64,000 nucleotides of DNA, from contig NC_073691.1 in NCBI RefSeq assembly GCF_029784155.1, positions 29,293,130-29,357,129 on the forward strand, read 5' to 3'. Shown here piece by piece: positions 1 through 12,900 of the stretch; the first letter of the stretch is position 1; every line of letters begins with the position of its first letter. Both the position numbers and the translations under genes were made by a program. This DNA is from Uranotaenia lowii. Taxonomy: Eukaryota; Arthropoda; Insecta; Diptera; Culicidae. The notes under the pieces are model-generated. The model made no database searches, was not told the origin of the DNA, and saw only the letters and a list, made by a program, of their open reading frames with translations.

Positions 1-1341
1 ATATAAATTTCCAAGGTGATGTGAAACATAAGAGAAGCATGAGGGTCAAAGGAAAGGAAGATCATAAACCGTAAATATCATTAATTTCTCAAAAAATAAA
101 CAACAGCTCACCAACAGGACTTCAATCTGCAATTAACGCTTCAACTCTCCGCAAAAAACTAAATTTTTCTTGAATTTTCAAATTTTCTCCGTATATTCTT
201 TTAATCTCCATTATCTTAGATATTGAATACAACACTATCGGTGGCTCAAAGATACTAAATTCGTTACTTTTGGTCCGGCAAATTCTGAGAAAAAGAATGC
301 TGAATTTCAGTGTTTCTTGGTTTAGTTTTTTTCGCGGCCCCACAAAAAATCAACATCGCGGCCCTTTGTGTGTTAAGGCCAAACGATAATTAAAATTGAA
401 AGATGGACAATGATGCTGCATAAATTTAAGGGATAAATTTTTTAACATCGCTAATAAAATTTTAGTTACAAATATAAATAAAATTTTGTCCTCAATTGGC
501 AATTTATTAGGCCATCGCACTACTCCGCTATAATTTTTTCTTTCAACTTTTACCATTTGACACGGTTTTCTAGCCTTATGTACGAGACTGGCTAAAACTC
601 TTGGAAAATGTCCCTATTTCCTGAATATAAAATACTTACCTCAAATTACAGTAAAAACTTCATCAAAGCTTAACATTTACTAAGGAGGAAGATGAATTCT
701 CACATTAATCAATCTGTTAGCTTCTAAACGCTTTGATTTCATGAGGAAGGGTGTTTGTTTGTGAGCTTTCGGAAAAATATATATTTTAAGATTTTTAAAT
801 TACTTTTTTACTTATATTTCAAATTTTCAAAAGCAAACCAAGTTTTCCCAATTTAAAACTCAACTTATAGGTTTTTTAACGTAGAAAAATGTTTTGAGAT
901 ATTTTATCTATAGACTTAATTATGATTATGTGGAAAAATTTCAAATGGAATATTACGGGGCTTAGTTGATTCAACCATTTAGTTATAATATGAGTAAATA
1001 GTTTTGATTCATTGTAGTCTTTTCAAAACAACAGCTTATTTAAAAATGAATCTTTAATCCTGATGTTCAAAGTCGAAGAAAAAACATGATTTCAGATAAG
1101 ATCAGCTGCTAAAAATTACTTTGGGCATAAGAAAGCTGAATTTACAAGCCTTATTTATAGTGGAGTGTCACTTTTTTTTATTTGCTTCATGACTTCTTTA
1201 TTATAAAAGAAAAAAAGAAAAAATAAAGAAATGGAAAGGTTTTCTACATTTTTAAGGTGTCATTTGGTATTTTTTGTATAAGTTAATTTTCCCGAGTTTT
1301 GTCTGTTTTACTAAAAGTAGTTTTTTTCAATTTGAAAAATG
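1..1341. other. Gene-free AT-rich stretch
   Basis: No recognisable gene, RNA or well-bounded repeat. Short open frames here (for example on the minus strand at 122-343 and 350-556) have no recognisable domain and are what AT-rich non-coding DNA produces. The text is dominated by A and T runs. Confidence 0.5.
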
Positions 1342-2005
1342 GTGGGGAATTATGGGTCACCAAATCCAAATTAACTAGATAACGTGCAAGCAAAGTTTAT
1401 GAGTTTACCCAAAACTGTAATTTCATTCATCATTTAGTTATATTAAAGTAATTTAAGATGAGGAAATAAAAAAGAGAGCTGTGTATGATCGAATAGTTCC
1501 TTGTACCTGGCTCGTGATCGTTTCGGCAAAATTGCTTATTTAGAATGTACAAAATATTTTTTATAACTCTTCATTCGGCATAAGAAAACTTTACAGGTAG
1601 AATTAACGTATTTTGAATTCTGAAAGCGATTAAAAATTGGTTGCGTTTTTGTGACTTATTGATGTTTCATCAAAAACTCCTTTTCTACGTGAAAAAACAT
1701 AACAAAACTTTAATCATAAGCGGCATATTTTTGTTATGAACTTTAGATTCTCCATCGATGCAATTAGCGGGTATGTGTTTAATTATGTAATTAATTATTT
1801 TTAAATTTTTTTTAAGCTTGATAAAGAAAAAACAAATGATGCGTATTTAAGTCAACCACATATAAAAAAAATATACCTACGCAAAGCGACCGCGATGATA
1901 GTTGGTTTGAGATTTTTATCTCAACACACATCTGAGATATTCAGAGTGACCCAAGTTTCCCCATGACCCACGTTTCATCATGGCGCACGTTACCCCACTC
2001 TCCCC
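1342..2005 (-). repeat. ~700-bp dispersed repeat, copy A
   Basis: Read on the minus strand this matches the copies at 26887-27599 and 28453-29150. Shared landmarks, in order, are a GTGGGGTAACGTG-like end, CGTCGCTTTGCGT, a stretch around TGAAACATCAATAAGTCAC, AAATATTTTTTATAACTCTTC, GCGAGCCAGG and a second GGGGAAT-plus-TGGGTCAC end. The two ends are loosely inverted (GGGGAATTATGGGTCACC on one side, GTTACCCCAC on the other). No open frame is conserved between copies, so it looks like a non-autonomous element or a decayed one. The class is not known to me. Confidence 0.6.
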
Positions 2006-2689
2006 AACTGATTTTATATTTCATTTGCTGACCCGGTGAGCTTAGCTACACCTTGCAAAAAAAATGAAATTTGTAAAATTATCTGAATGTTTAAATCTTT
2101 TTGTAGAAATAATTTTTAATCAATTTCAGCATAAATCAGAACCAATTTTTTTAAACGAGAACTGCAACTGGCGTTTGGAACTTCAGTACAAAGATGATTT
2201 TATCTTATATAGTGAAGCTTCATCTTTAAATTAGTTTATAAGATCTGAAATTTTTTCTTTGTGTTTGCAAGTTTCATGAGCTCTCTAATTTTAACAAAGT
2301 AAATGATTTAATGGAATGGATTCTCCATCTTCTATTCTTCCAAACGGAGAGTCTCAATTTAGTCAAACAGCCTCTCTTACAAAACATGATCCCTTTTGAT
2401 TGATAAGTGCTCGATTAATGCTGAAAAATGCCCTTTACTCTTCCCACACCCACAACTTGAAGGAGGCAGGCGTTTCTTATAATCATACTAAATTTATCGT
2501 TTCCAAAAATCCTCTCATATCAAATTTAGTTCCATAGGCTGTTAAGTTCTTAAGAGATACATCAAAATTATATGGGTGGTCCAATTCACCCAAAGCTTTG
2601 GATTTTTCTTATTTACGATATAATAAGTCATCCTACTATATTTGAACGTAATCGGAGAGGGTCGTTGCTTTTTTATGGTCAATTGGTAT
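2006..2689. other. Gene-free stretch
   Basis: AT-rich sequence between two repeats. I see no gene, hairpin or repeat that I can bound. Confidence 0.4.
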
Positions 2690-3157
2690 GTCATGACTAA
2701 GGTTGCTAGAATTTTTTTAGCACTTATCCGGCCCGGACAAACCGGGCAATTTTTATTATTAAAACCTGGCAAATCTGGGAATTTGATTTCAAAAGTGACG
2801 ACCATAAATCCGGGCAATATCCAGGCAAATTTTTTTTAAAACCTTGAAATTACTCCACAAAAATCTAGTAAAAGTAAAGTAGTAAAATTTTTTCATTAAA
2901 ATTTAACGATGGATTTTGAATCGCATTTAAGGCTTCCAAAAAACCTTTCATGATTATTTTAAAAAAAACTTGCTCAAAAATTTTCGTTTTGGAGGCATTT
3001 GTTGTTTTTTTGTATGATTTGCCAAATCCGGGCAAAATCCGGGTATTTTTTAATGAAATCCGGGCAACCGGGCCAGGCCGGACTGTTTCCAAATTTTGAA
3101 CAAAATATCATGGCAAACCCGGATAAAACCGGGCAATCTGGTAACCTTAGTCATGAC
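2690..3157 (+). mobile_element. CCGGGCAA-rich inverted-repeat element (MITE-like), copy 1
   Basis: Both ends carry an inverted repeat: GTCATGACTAAGGTTGC at 2690-2706 against GTAACCTTAGTCATGAC at 3141-3157. Inside each end, variants of CCGGGCAA or CCGGATTT cluster densely (2729-2830 and 3026-3140). Two related copies lie at 39769-40177 and 57092-57385; all share AAGRTTGCC ends and an inner part containing CCTCCAAAACGA (or its complement). The ORFs that cross it are short, differ in frame and lack a transposase. It is best described as a non-autonomous inverted-repeat element; the superfamily is not clear. Confidence 0.7.
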
Positions 3158-3179
3158 CCATTTATAAAAATGGATTTCT

Positions 3180-4390
3180 GTCAGTCTATCTGTCTGTTTG
3201 TTCCCTCTCAAAAGAAGAAGGGAAGGAGTCTTCCAAACAAAAGACAAATGTTAGCATAACGCGAGAACCGATCAAGCAAATGGTACCAAATATGTAATGG
3301 GAGGGCATTTGGGTGTGAGAAAAATTTCTGTGATTATTTGAGACCCCTTTTTTCCTTCCAGTGGGGAGAAAGGAAGGAGGGAGGGGTCCTTTCTTACAAT
3401 TTGTCACCTAACTCGAAAACTAATCATGAAAATGGAACCAAATTTGTTATGGAAAGGTATTAGAATACGAGAAATGTTTCAATAAAAAATAAGCACCCAT
3501 CTTTTCTTCCAGTGGGAAGATATGAAGAGAGAAGGGCAGCTCCCATACAAATTTTTACATAATTCGAGAACCAATCAAACAAATGGAACCAAATTTGACA
3601 TGCAAGGCTTTTGGGTACGAGAAATGTTTTTAAGAGTATTTGAGAACCCTCCATCCTTACAACGGGAAAATAGAAAAAAGGGTTGATGTCGTTTCTAACC
3701 ATTTTTTTTTTACATAACTGAATAATAAATCAAGCAAATGAAACCAAATTTGCCAAGGGATTGAATTAGAACACGATAAATGTTTTTCTGAATCTTTGGT
3801 ATCCCTCTTCTTTTCCAGTGGGGAAAAATGATGAGAGTGGAGGCTTCTGTAAAAAAATAAACATTATTCGAAAATGATGCAATCAAGTGGAATACGAGAA
3901 TTTTTTATAATTATTTGAGACCCCTTCCTTCTTCCATTGGGAAGATAGGAAGTGAGAAAGAAGGATCCCATACAATTTTTATTGCATATCTCAAGGACAA
4001 TTTGAGCAAATTGAACCAAATTTGGAATGGAAGGGTATTTGTTCTTCCCACTGGAAGAACTCCTTTACAATTTTTTGCATAACTTGAGAATTTATCAAGT
4101 AAATGAAACTAAATTCGGCATGGGAGAGTATATGATACGAGAAATGGTTTTTATGATTAGTAGAAACCCTTCCACTTCCATTGGGGATACGGGAAGGCAG
4201 TCGGGAGGCTCCCATACCAAACTTCTCATGGCAAAGGATAAGAGTACAAGAAACGGTTCGAATAGGATTTTAGACCCCACTCTTCTTCCAATACGCCTAT
4301 AGTAAGAGGGAAGAGCCTTTATAAAATTTTGTTGGCCTAACTTGAGAACCAACAAATTGATTCAAATTTAGCGTTTGAGATATTAGGGTA
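3180..4390 (+). repeat. Degenerate satellite, ~150-bp period, left part
   Basis: A motif close to GAACCAATCAAGCAAATGG followed by AACCAAATTTGGCATGG recurs near 3280, 3430, 3580, 3740, 4010, 4105 and 4360, spaced about 150 bp where undamaged. Each unit also contains a TTTGGGTACGAGAAATGTTT block, a GAGACCCCTYCC block, a CCAGTGGGAAGA block and CTCCCATACAA. Some units are shortened. The same unit occurs in reverse orientation at 30895-31315 and 33165-33410. No coding capacity is conserved between units. Confidence 0.8.
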
Positions 4391-5313
4391 GGGGAGAGGC
4401 GGGTTATATGCGCATATTAAGGAAAACACTCATTTTCTCCCATATTCCGATAGATAGGAGCCTGAAAACTATATGCATATGAGCGGACATCTGTTTTCTA
4501 TACCTAAGAGCAATTTTTCTGTTAAAATCTCTTACAGTTTTTGTGAAAATAATTTTATAATAAAAGAAGTCAAAATAGCCGATTTCCGAAACCGGTGGGC
4601 TAAATGCGCATATTTATGTTTTAAGCTATATTTCATTTACACTCGCAATATTTTGAAATTATTTAATTGAAAATGGTAGAAACGGATGTTAGGCATACGT
4701 CAAGGCTGAAATTTTGGTGAAATTTTTTACATCACTAGTTCTTTTGCATGAAACATAGTTAAGTATGCCATATGGCCATATTTCATGGTAATATTTTGTT
4801 CATATTGTATTTTTATCGGATCAGTATGAAGTTCTTCTTTTTTCGCTGTAAGATCGTGATATTAGCGTAGATTTAATGTTTAAATGATAGGAAGTAAAAA
4901 ATTTATAAGAATAATCTATTTTTCTTGATATAGGCATTTAACCTGCCTTGATATGGGCATTAAGAACCTGTCTCGTATTCCAATATCTTATCATCTACAA
5001 CTTTGCCAAAAGCTTCAATTTGTTGCATTTCCGATTTCCAGATGAATAAGAAAGAAAAACCATTAAAATTTTTGTTCACAGAATCTGTACGCACGATAAT
5101 TAAAATTCAATATATTATATCAAAACTGACAAAAATCTTGTTTGAATTTTTAAATTTTTTCGACTTTATATAACAATTTAATTTTTTCATGCCATGTGTT
5201 AAAAGCGTACTACCCTCAAACTGCACTGATTAGATATGATGAATCTCTAGCCATATCGTCAATCGGCTGTATGCGCATATTACCTAACATGCGCATTTAG
5301 GAACACTTCCCCC
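4391..5313. mobile_element. 923-bp TA-flanked inverted-repeat element inside the satellite
   Basis: The element starts GGGGAGAGGCGGGTT and ends AACACTTCCCCC. Its ends are imperfect inverted repeats, best conserved in the 3-4 terminal G/C bases and in an inner ATGCGCAT block at both ends. TA sits on each side (4389-4390 and 5314-5315). If the element and one TA are removed, the satellite unit is restored across the junction (TTAGGGTACGAGG, compare TTTGGGTACGAGAAATG elsewhere in the array). ATGCGCAT-like blocks also occur near 4608 and 5271. It has no transposase ORF, so it is probably a non-autonomous element of a TA-targeting group such as Tc1/mariner. Confidence 0.7.
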
Positions 5314-5760
5314 TACGAGGTATGTTTCGAAGATTGTTATAAACCCTTTCACCTTAAAGAGAAGAGAAGAGAGGGATGATGGGGGGAACTTCATAAAATT
5401 TTCTAGAACTTATTAACCATTGCAATGGAATCAAATTTTATATGAAAGGATTTTTGGGTACGAAATAATGGGTATGATTATTAGAAATGCTTAGCCGTTA
5501 TCAATCAAAAAAGAACCTTATTTCATATGAGAGGTGGTTTTCATCCGGAAAATTTGAGACCCTCCCTTTTTAAGGGTGAAGCAGGAAAGGAGGCATGTTT
5601 TTGTCATATGGTATTTGGCAAAGCTTGAAAATTTATCAAACAAATGGAGCCCAACGTGGAATGTGACGTCATTTCATAACAAACAACGTTTTAATGAATG
5701 TTCGTGAGCCCTTTGCACTTTGGAAGAGGGAGAGGGTGGAGAGTCCATTCAAATAAAATA
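5314..5760 (+). repeat. Degenerate satellite, right part
   Basis: The array resumes after the inserted element with the GTACGAG block cut at TACGAGGTATG, then a CCCTTTCACCTTAAAGAG block and two further weak units (ATGGAATCAAATTTTATATG near 5424 and AAATGGAGCCCAACGTGG near 5641). The units are more divergent than those on the left. Confidence 0.6.
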
Positions 5761-8700
5761 TACATTTTGGAATTATTGAAGAACTCATGATACTTACAAA
5801 AACCCAGTAAAAATTTCAGATCTTGACAAACAATTTAAAGATCAACTTTCTTTTTATATGATTAAATCTTCTTTGATTTAAAATTATTCCTACAAAAAAA
5901 AGTGAAATCATTTTTACAAATTTCACTTATTTTTGCAAGGTGTAGTTAGGCTCTCCGGATCAGTTAGTAGAAAATAAAAATTGATAGATTATGCATGCAT
6001 TCATTTTTCATTCGGAAAAATATCAAATTCTTGTTTAGTAACCCCTGTTTCGATTTTTTTTAAATCCCAAAGGGCAAAATAATTTAAGTTTGTGGTTTTA
6101 ACAATAAATAATGAGATAAATGATCAGATTATTTTTACAGTTCAAAGAGCGAAAATAGAACTGTAGATAATGAGAATAATATAATCTTTTGATTTGAGAT
6201 TTTCAAGTATACAATCTGAAATGATTCGATTTCACGATTTTGCGCAATATTGATTATATGCATTGCGTTTAACATTTTCAATCAAGTATCGAAAAAGGTT
6301 TCGCCAAAACTGAAAGTGCCCATCATGCCCTTATTTCACCTAAATCATTGTATATTCTCTTATTGTTTTATGTTATGATTTTTTTTCTTCAAAATTATCA
6401 TTATTAATAGTGGCTTAGAAAATTTCAAAAAAAAACTTCAACAGAAATTATAAACATTTCATACTTTTTTCTTGTTGGATTGAAAGGAAAATGCATCATT
6501 GAGATAACTGAAAAGAGAGATTTTTAAAAGATAGGAAATCGAAGCGACCCCTTAACTTAAAATAGTTTATAAAAAAATTAACCTGAACAAAATTATTTAT
6601 AGCATTAGATGGAAAGCTGCGTTTTCTGTGAACCACAAATCGAAACACTATAAAAATCGCTTGACTGCAACCCAATCCTACAGACAACAAAGCGGGAGGT
6701 ATTCTCTGTTTTTTTTTTTTCAATCGACTCTTAATAAAGCTGGAAAAGTAAGCACACATAGAACATGTTGCAGGAAAAAGTAGGAAAAAAAATCGACGAC
6801 GGTACCCAAGCTAGGCCCCAACGATTACCGATCTGTGGTACCCGCAGGATTAAATGACATTACGAGGCAGATTTACCAGTTTGATTAAATTCGCCGGCCG
6901 TCGCCAACAAATGGTTCACCATTTTTTCTGCTCCGTTTTTTTCTCGCTTCTCTACTGTTTTCGATGCAGTAGTTTCCCAGTTAATATTTTTTTCCTGCTC
7001 TGTGCAATGTTACTTTTCCCCTACAACGAGTGTATAATAGTAGCTCTCAATGGGCTTCGGTTTACAATACCCATTTTTTTTTGCTCCCGCAGTTGGGTCC
7101 TGGAAAAACACCAAGGGAGGCTCACATCGACGCAACATGTCTGGTCCCATCAAATAAAGCAAATATACACGCAACTTCCAACATCCACTTCATCATCCAA
7201 TTCATCCCCCCTTTCCTCAAGCGGTTTTCGACTGGTTTATGCGAACACAATTTGATTACTGACAGGATATGTGAACACACAATAATGGCGCTGCTGATCG
7301 TCAACTCAATGGGTGAGTTATTGTTTTTTTTCTCACTTTTATGAATTATCCTTACGGAGAAACATTTTAATTTAAAAAAAACATTAACCGAGATTTTTAA
7401 CTTTTGACATTTAACTTTTAAACTCTATTATAAAATTGAACTTGTTCCGAAATCGAGTAAATTTTTTAAGAAAGGTACCAAACAACTGTTAGATGTTCGA
7501 GCTTGCAATTTTTTCCATCATAGCTGCATCCGGCCAGAAACCAGAGGATATTTTTCCGGGTTTTCCGTTTGATTTTCAATTCATCGTTCAAAAAAACAAA
7601 CAGCAACCAGAGGGCCGAAATGTGGAAATAGTGAGATATCCTTCCTCGATGGCCTCCTGTCAGCCATCACACCATAAACCTACTATTGAGTCCTACCCTA
7701 CAACATTCGTTCATCCTTCCTCCATTTATTGGTTTGTTGTTCTGTGAGCTGTGAGCTTGTAGCATGTTTATTTTCATCCGACCAACAACTCTCGGTTCGG
7801 TTTGGTTTATCTAAGCCCACCAAATTGACCAACCTGTAATTGGCGATTATGCGTTTTAACTGAGTCTGGCAGAAGTTGTTTTTTTCAAACTGTCTATCCT
7901 ACTGTTTCTCGATTGTTTTTTTTTTTTGTTGCTGTGTTGGTTTCGGTTTACCAGAAATAATTCGTTTTCAAGTGGTTTCCGGAAATGGATTTCATACTGC
8001 TGTGCGTAAAAGTTGTCAACATACGGTTTTCGAAAGTGTTTTGATAGTGTTGACCTTTTTTTGGAATGACAGTCCAAAATTGAAAATATTATTAAGAAAA
8101 GCAAATGAAGCTAAACATTTCCTAAATAGTAATAATTTGACAAGATAATCCCTTCAATTTCGAAGCAAGATCCAAATACTAAAATCAAAGGTATTGAAAG
8201 TATAACATATTTTTCCATGTTTTGAACGAATTTATCATCTACTTTTCGTGGTTTCTTCAAGTTAAAAACTATCGTTAGCTCTATAGATTACTTATGCCAA
8301 TGATGTGGATTAGTGGGTAACATTTGTCGGCCCCTTCCACTTTCTTAGAAATTTCCACAAAACCAGAAGGGGGAAATAAACAAAGTATGGAGTAAATTAT
8401 GAAAATTTCGAGAATTTATCAAATATCCGAAAGATAACATAAGCAAAAAACAAATTGTGAAAGATGGATGTTTAATCACTTATTGTATTTTTGATTTAAT
8501 TGAATTTTTCGATAAAAAGCTACTTAATTTATGGGTTTTGTGCAATGATATAGTATATTATTTTATTGCATACAAGCTTTTGTGCAATTTATTCCAATTA
8601 ATAAGTTTTTTTTCATTATTTATTATTATCCTCCCCTCGCAATGTTTCAATTCCAAGTGAAAAAAGAAGGATTTGAAATTTTTTGCGGCCTTATGTTCTC

Positions 8701-9299
8701 AAAATAATACATGTTTACAATCTTCTTGAAAACCTGACTAAAGCCGTTCGTTTCTTTTGATTCTATTCATTTTATTTTTTTTTATTTTTTTTAAGATTAT
8801 TTACTTTTGTGCTATTGTTTTAAAAAAATTTAACAAAAATTGATAAAAGATTTTTTTTTATTCCAAAATCTTTTGCTCAACAACATTTTTGAACATAGCA
8901 TTTCATATAAAGGTTCTCTTTTGAATAAATTTTTCTATGAAGATGTTTGAAAGTTTAAAAAACTAAAATACAGTTAAAGTGCTACTATTATTTTTTTAAA
9001 AACTGAAAATTACACAGAATATTTTTGATAACTGAAAAACTAAACTAAAACTAAGTAGACTTTTGATAAAAAGATTTTATAAATCTTGACAAATCTACTT
9101 AACATTTGAATTTAAATTTTTTTGATAAATCTTTATCTCTTGAGTTTATTTTTGTAAGTTTTTATTGTGCATGGCATTTGATTTTAAAGTAACCGAACTC
9201 TGATCACATTTCTGTGATTTTTTTAAGTAAGTGTAAATTCAATGAACTCCTTTTGGAGTTACAGCATATGTTAAATTAAAATTAAGATTCAAGAAAACA
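5761..9299. other. Gene-free region, unassigned
   Basis: No domain is recognisable in any frame. Part of it (about 6780-7860) is less AT-rich and looks like single-copy sequence; overlapping plus-strand open frames at 6854-7255, 7030-7344 and 7493-7747 have no family resemblance that I can name and no strong splice or start context. This stretch could hold regulatory sequence or exons too divergent to recognise by eye. The rest (8150-9300) is long A/T runs. Confidence 0.4.
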
Positions 9300-9960
9300 A
9301 TGTAAAAAAACTGATTTTTTAAAATTTATAATAATGACAATTTTGAAAATATTGTCAAAATTCAACTTTGCCGTTTTGGTATTATTGTCAATTCAGTTAA
9401 AATTTTCTATTTTGTAATTTTTGCCAATATAGTTATCATTGACAATTAAGTCAATTTGTATTTTGATTTCAATTTTATCACTTGTGTAAATTGTATATTT
9501 GATGGTTAAAATTTAAAAGATTGAAAAAAATTTGAAAGAAAACAAAAAAACATTACAATATAAGTTAAACTGACAAGAATTTGAATGATAAACGTTACTG
9601 CCAAATATACTTACCAAATAAACAAAGAAAAATAAAAAAAAAACAATGAACTTATAGATAAAGCTAACATCACTGACTGACAAAACCGAAAAAAATCGAC
9701 AGAATTGACCAAAATTGAAAATTGGTAAAATTAAAATCGAAGAATAAAAAAAAAGTCAAAACTGACAAAAAGCCAAAAATTCTTTGAAGTAACAAAATTG
9801 ACAAAATTTGAAAAAAAAAAATGAAAAAGCGACCAATTTAACCACATTGATAAATTTACGAATTGGACAAAGTCACCAATTTTACCAATTAAAAAAAAAC
9901 GGTTTCAATTGATTCAACAAACCAAATAAACAAAATTGACATGAATGAAAAAAGTTATAA
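9300..9960. repeat. Degenerate TGACAA/TTGTCA-rich flank of the 9-mer array
   Basis: Between about 9340 and 9450 TTGTCAA and ATTGACAA occur repeatedly in both orientations. From about 9670 to 9950 the dominant form is TGACAAAA or TGACAAAG (for example ACTGACAAAAAG, ATTGACAAAATTTG), the reverse complement of the TTTTTGTCA unit of the array that follows. It looks like an old, decayed and inverted piece of the same simple sequence. Confidence 0.55.
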
Positions 9961-9989
9961 TTGCGGCAAATATTGACAGATGCCATTTT

Positions 9990-12900
9990 CATAATTTTTG
10001 TCATTTTTGTCATTCTTGTCATTTCTGTCATTTCTGTCATTTCTGTCATTTCTGTCATTTTTGTCATTTTGGTAATTTTTGTAATTTTTGTCATTTTTGT
10101 CATTTTTGTCATTTTTGTCATTTTTGTCATTTTCATAATTTTTGTAGTTTTCGTCATTTTTGTTATTTTTGTTATTTTTGTCATTTTTGTCATTTTTGTC
10201 ATTTTTGTCATTTTTGTCATTTTTGTCATTTTTGTCATTTTTGTCATTTTTGTCATTTTTGTCATTTTTGTCATTTTTGTCATTTTTGTCATTTTTGTCA
10301 TTTTTGTCATTTTTGTCATTTTTGTCATTTTTGTCATTTTTGTCATTTTTGTCATTTTTGTCATTTTTGTCATTTTTGTCATTTTTGTCATTTTTGTCAT
10401 TTTTGTCATTTTTGTCATTTTTGTCATTTTTGTCATTTCTGTCATTTTTGTCATTTTTGTCATTTTTGTCATTTTTGTCATTTTTGTCATTTTTGTCATT
10501 TTTGTCATTTTTGTCATTTTTGTCATTTTTGTCATTTTTGTCATTTTTGTCATTTTTGTCATTTTTGTCATTTTTGTCATTTTTGTCATTTTTGTCATTT
10601 TTGTCATTTTTGTCATTTTTGTCATTTTTGTCATTTTTGTCATTTTTGTCATTTTTGTCATTTTTGTCATTTTTGTCATTTTTGTCATTTTTGTCATTTT
10701 TGTCATTTTTGTCATTTTTGTCATTTTTGTCATTTTTGTCATTTTTGTCATTTTTGTCATTTTTGTCATTTTTGTCATTTTTGTCATTTTTGTCATTTTT
10801 GTCATTTTTGTCATTTTTGTCATTTTTGTCATTTTTGTCATTTTTGTCATTTTTGTCATTTTTGTCATTTTTGTCATTTTTGTCATTTTTGTCATTTTTG
10901 TCATTTTTGTCATTTTTGTCATTTTTGTCATTTTTGTCATTTTTGTCATTTTTGTCATTTTTGTCATTTTTGTCATTTTTGTCATTTTTGTCATTTTTGT
11001 CATTTTTGTCATTTTTGTCATTTTTGTCATTTTTGTCATTTTTGTCATTTTTGTCATTTTTGTCATTTTTGTCATTTTTGTCATTTTTGTCATTTTTGTC
11101 ATTTTTGTCATTTTTGTCATTTTTGTCATTTTTGTCATTTTTGTCATTTTTGTCATTTTTGTCATTTTTGTCATTTTTGTCATTTTTGTCATTTTTGTCA
11201 TTTTTGTCATTTTTGTCATTTTTGTCATTTTTGTCATTTTTGTCATTTTTGTCATTTTTGTCATTTTTGTCATTTTTGTCATTTTTGTCATTTTTGTCAT
11301 TTTTGTCATTTTTGTCATTTTTGTCATTTTTGTCATTTTTGTCATTTTTGTCATTTTTGTCATTTTTGTCATTTTTGTCATTTTTGTCATTTTTGTCATT
11401 TTTGTCATTTTTGTCATTTTTGTCATTTTTGTCATTTTTGTCATTTTTGTCATTTTTGTCATTTTTGTCATTTTTGTCATTTTTGTCATTTTTGTCATTT
11501 TTGTCATTTTTGTCATTTTTGTCATTTTTGTCATTTTTGTCATTTTTGTCATTTTTGTCATTTTTGTCATTTTTGTCATTTTTGTCATTTTTGTCATTTT
11601 TGTCATTTTTGTCATTTTTGTCATTTTTGTCATTTTTGTCATTTTTGTCATTTTTGTCATTTTTGTCATTTTTGTCATTTTTGTCATTTTTGTCATTTTT
11701 GTCATTTTTGTCATTTTTGTCATTTTTGTCATTTTTGTCATTTTTGTCATTTTTGTCATTTTTGTCATTTTTGTCATTTTTGTCATTTTTGTCATTTTTG
11801 TCATTTTTGTCATTTTTGTCATTTTTGTCATTTTTGTCATTTTTGTCATTTTTGTCATTTTTGTCATTTTTGTCATTTTTGTCATTTTTGTCATTTTTGT
11901 CATTTTTGTCATTTTTGTCATTTTTGTCATTTTTGTCATTTTTGTCATTTTTGTCATTTTTGTCATTTTTGTCATTTTTGTCATTTTTGTCATTTTTGTC
12001 ATTTTTGTCATTTTTGTCATTTTTGTCATTTTTGTCATTTTTGTCATTTTTGTCATTTTTGTCATTTTTGTCATTTTTGTCATTTTTGTCATTTTTGTCA
12101 TTTTTGTCATTTTTGTCATTTTTGTCATTTTTGTCATTTTTGTCATTTTTGTCATTTTTGTCATTTTTGTCATTTTTGTCATTTTTGTCATTTTTGTCAT
12201 TTTTGTCATTTTTGTCATTTTTGTCATTTTTGTCATTTTTGTCATTTTTGTCATTTTTGTCATTTTTGTCATTTTTGTCATTTTTGTCATTTTTGTCATT
12301 TTTGTCATTTTTGTCATTTTTGTCATTTTTGTCATTTTTGTCATTTTTGTCATTTTTGTCATTTTTGTCATTTTTGTCATTTTTGTCATTTTTGTCATTT
12401 TTGTCATTTTTGTCATTTTTGTCATTTTTGTCATTTTTGTCATTTTTGTCATTTTTGTCATTTTTGTCATTTTTGTCATTTTTGTCATTTTTGTCATTTT
12501 TGTCATTTTTGTCATTTTTGTCATTTTTGTCATTTTTGTCATTTTTGTCATTTTTGTCATTTTTGTCATTTTTGTCATTTTTGTCATTTTTGTCATTTTT
12601 GTCATTTTTGTCATTTTTGTCATTTTTGTCATTTTTGTCATTTTTGTCATTTTTGTCATTTTTGTCATTTTTGTCATTTTTGTCATTTTTGTCATTTTTG
12701 TCATTTTTGTCATTTTTGTCATTTTTGTCATTTTTGTCATTTTTGTCATTTTTGTCATTTTTGTCATTTTTGTCATTTTTGTCATTTTTGTCATTTTTGT
12801 CATTTTTGTCATTTTTGTCATTTTTGTCATTTTTGTCATTTTTGTCATTTTTGTCATTTTTGTCATTTTTGTCATTTTTGTCATTTTTGTCATTTTTGTC

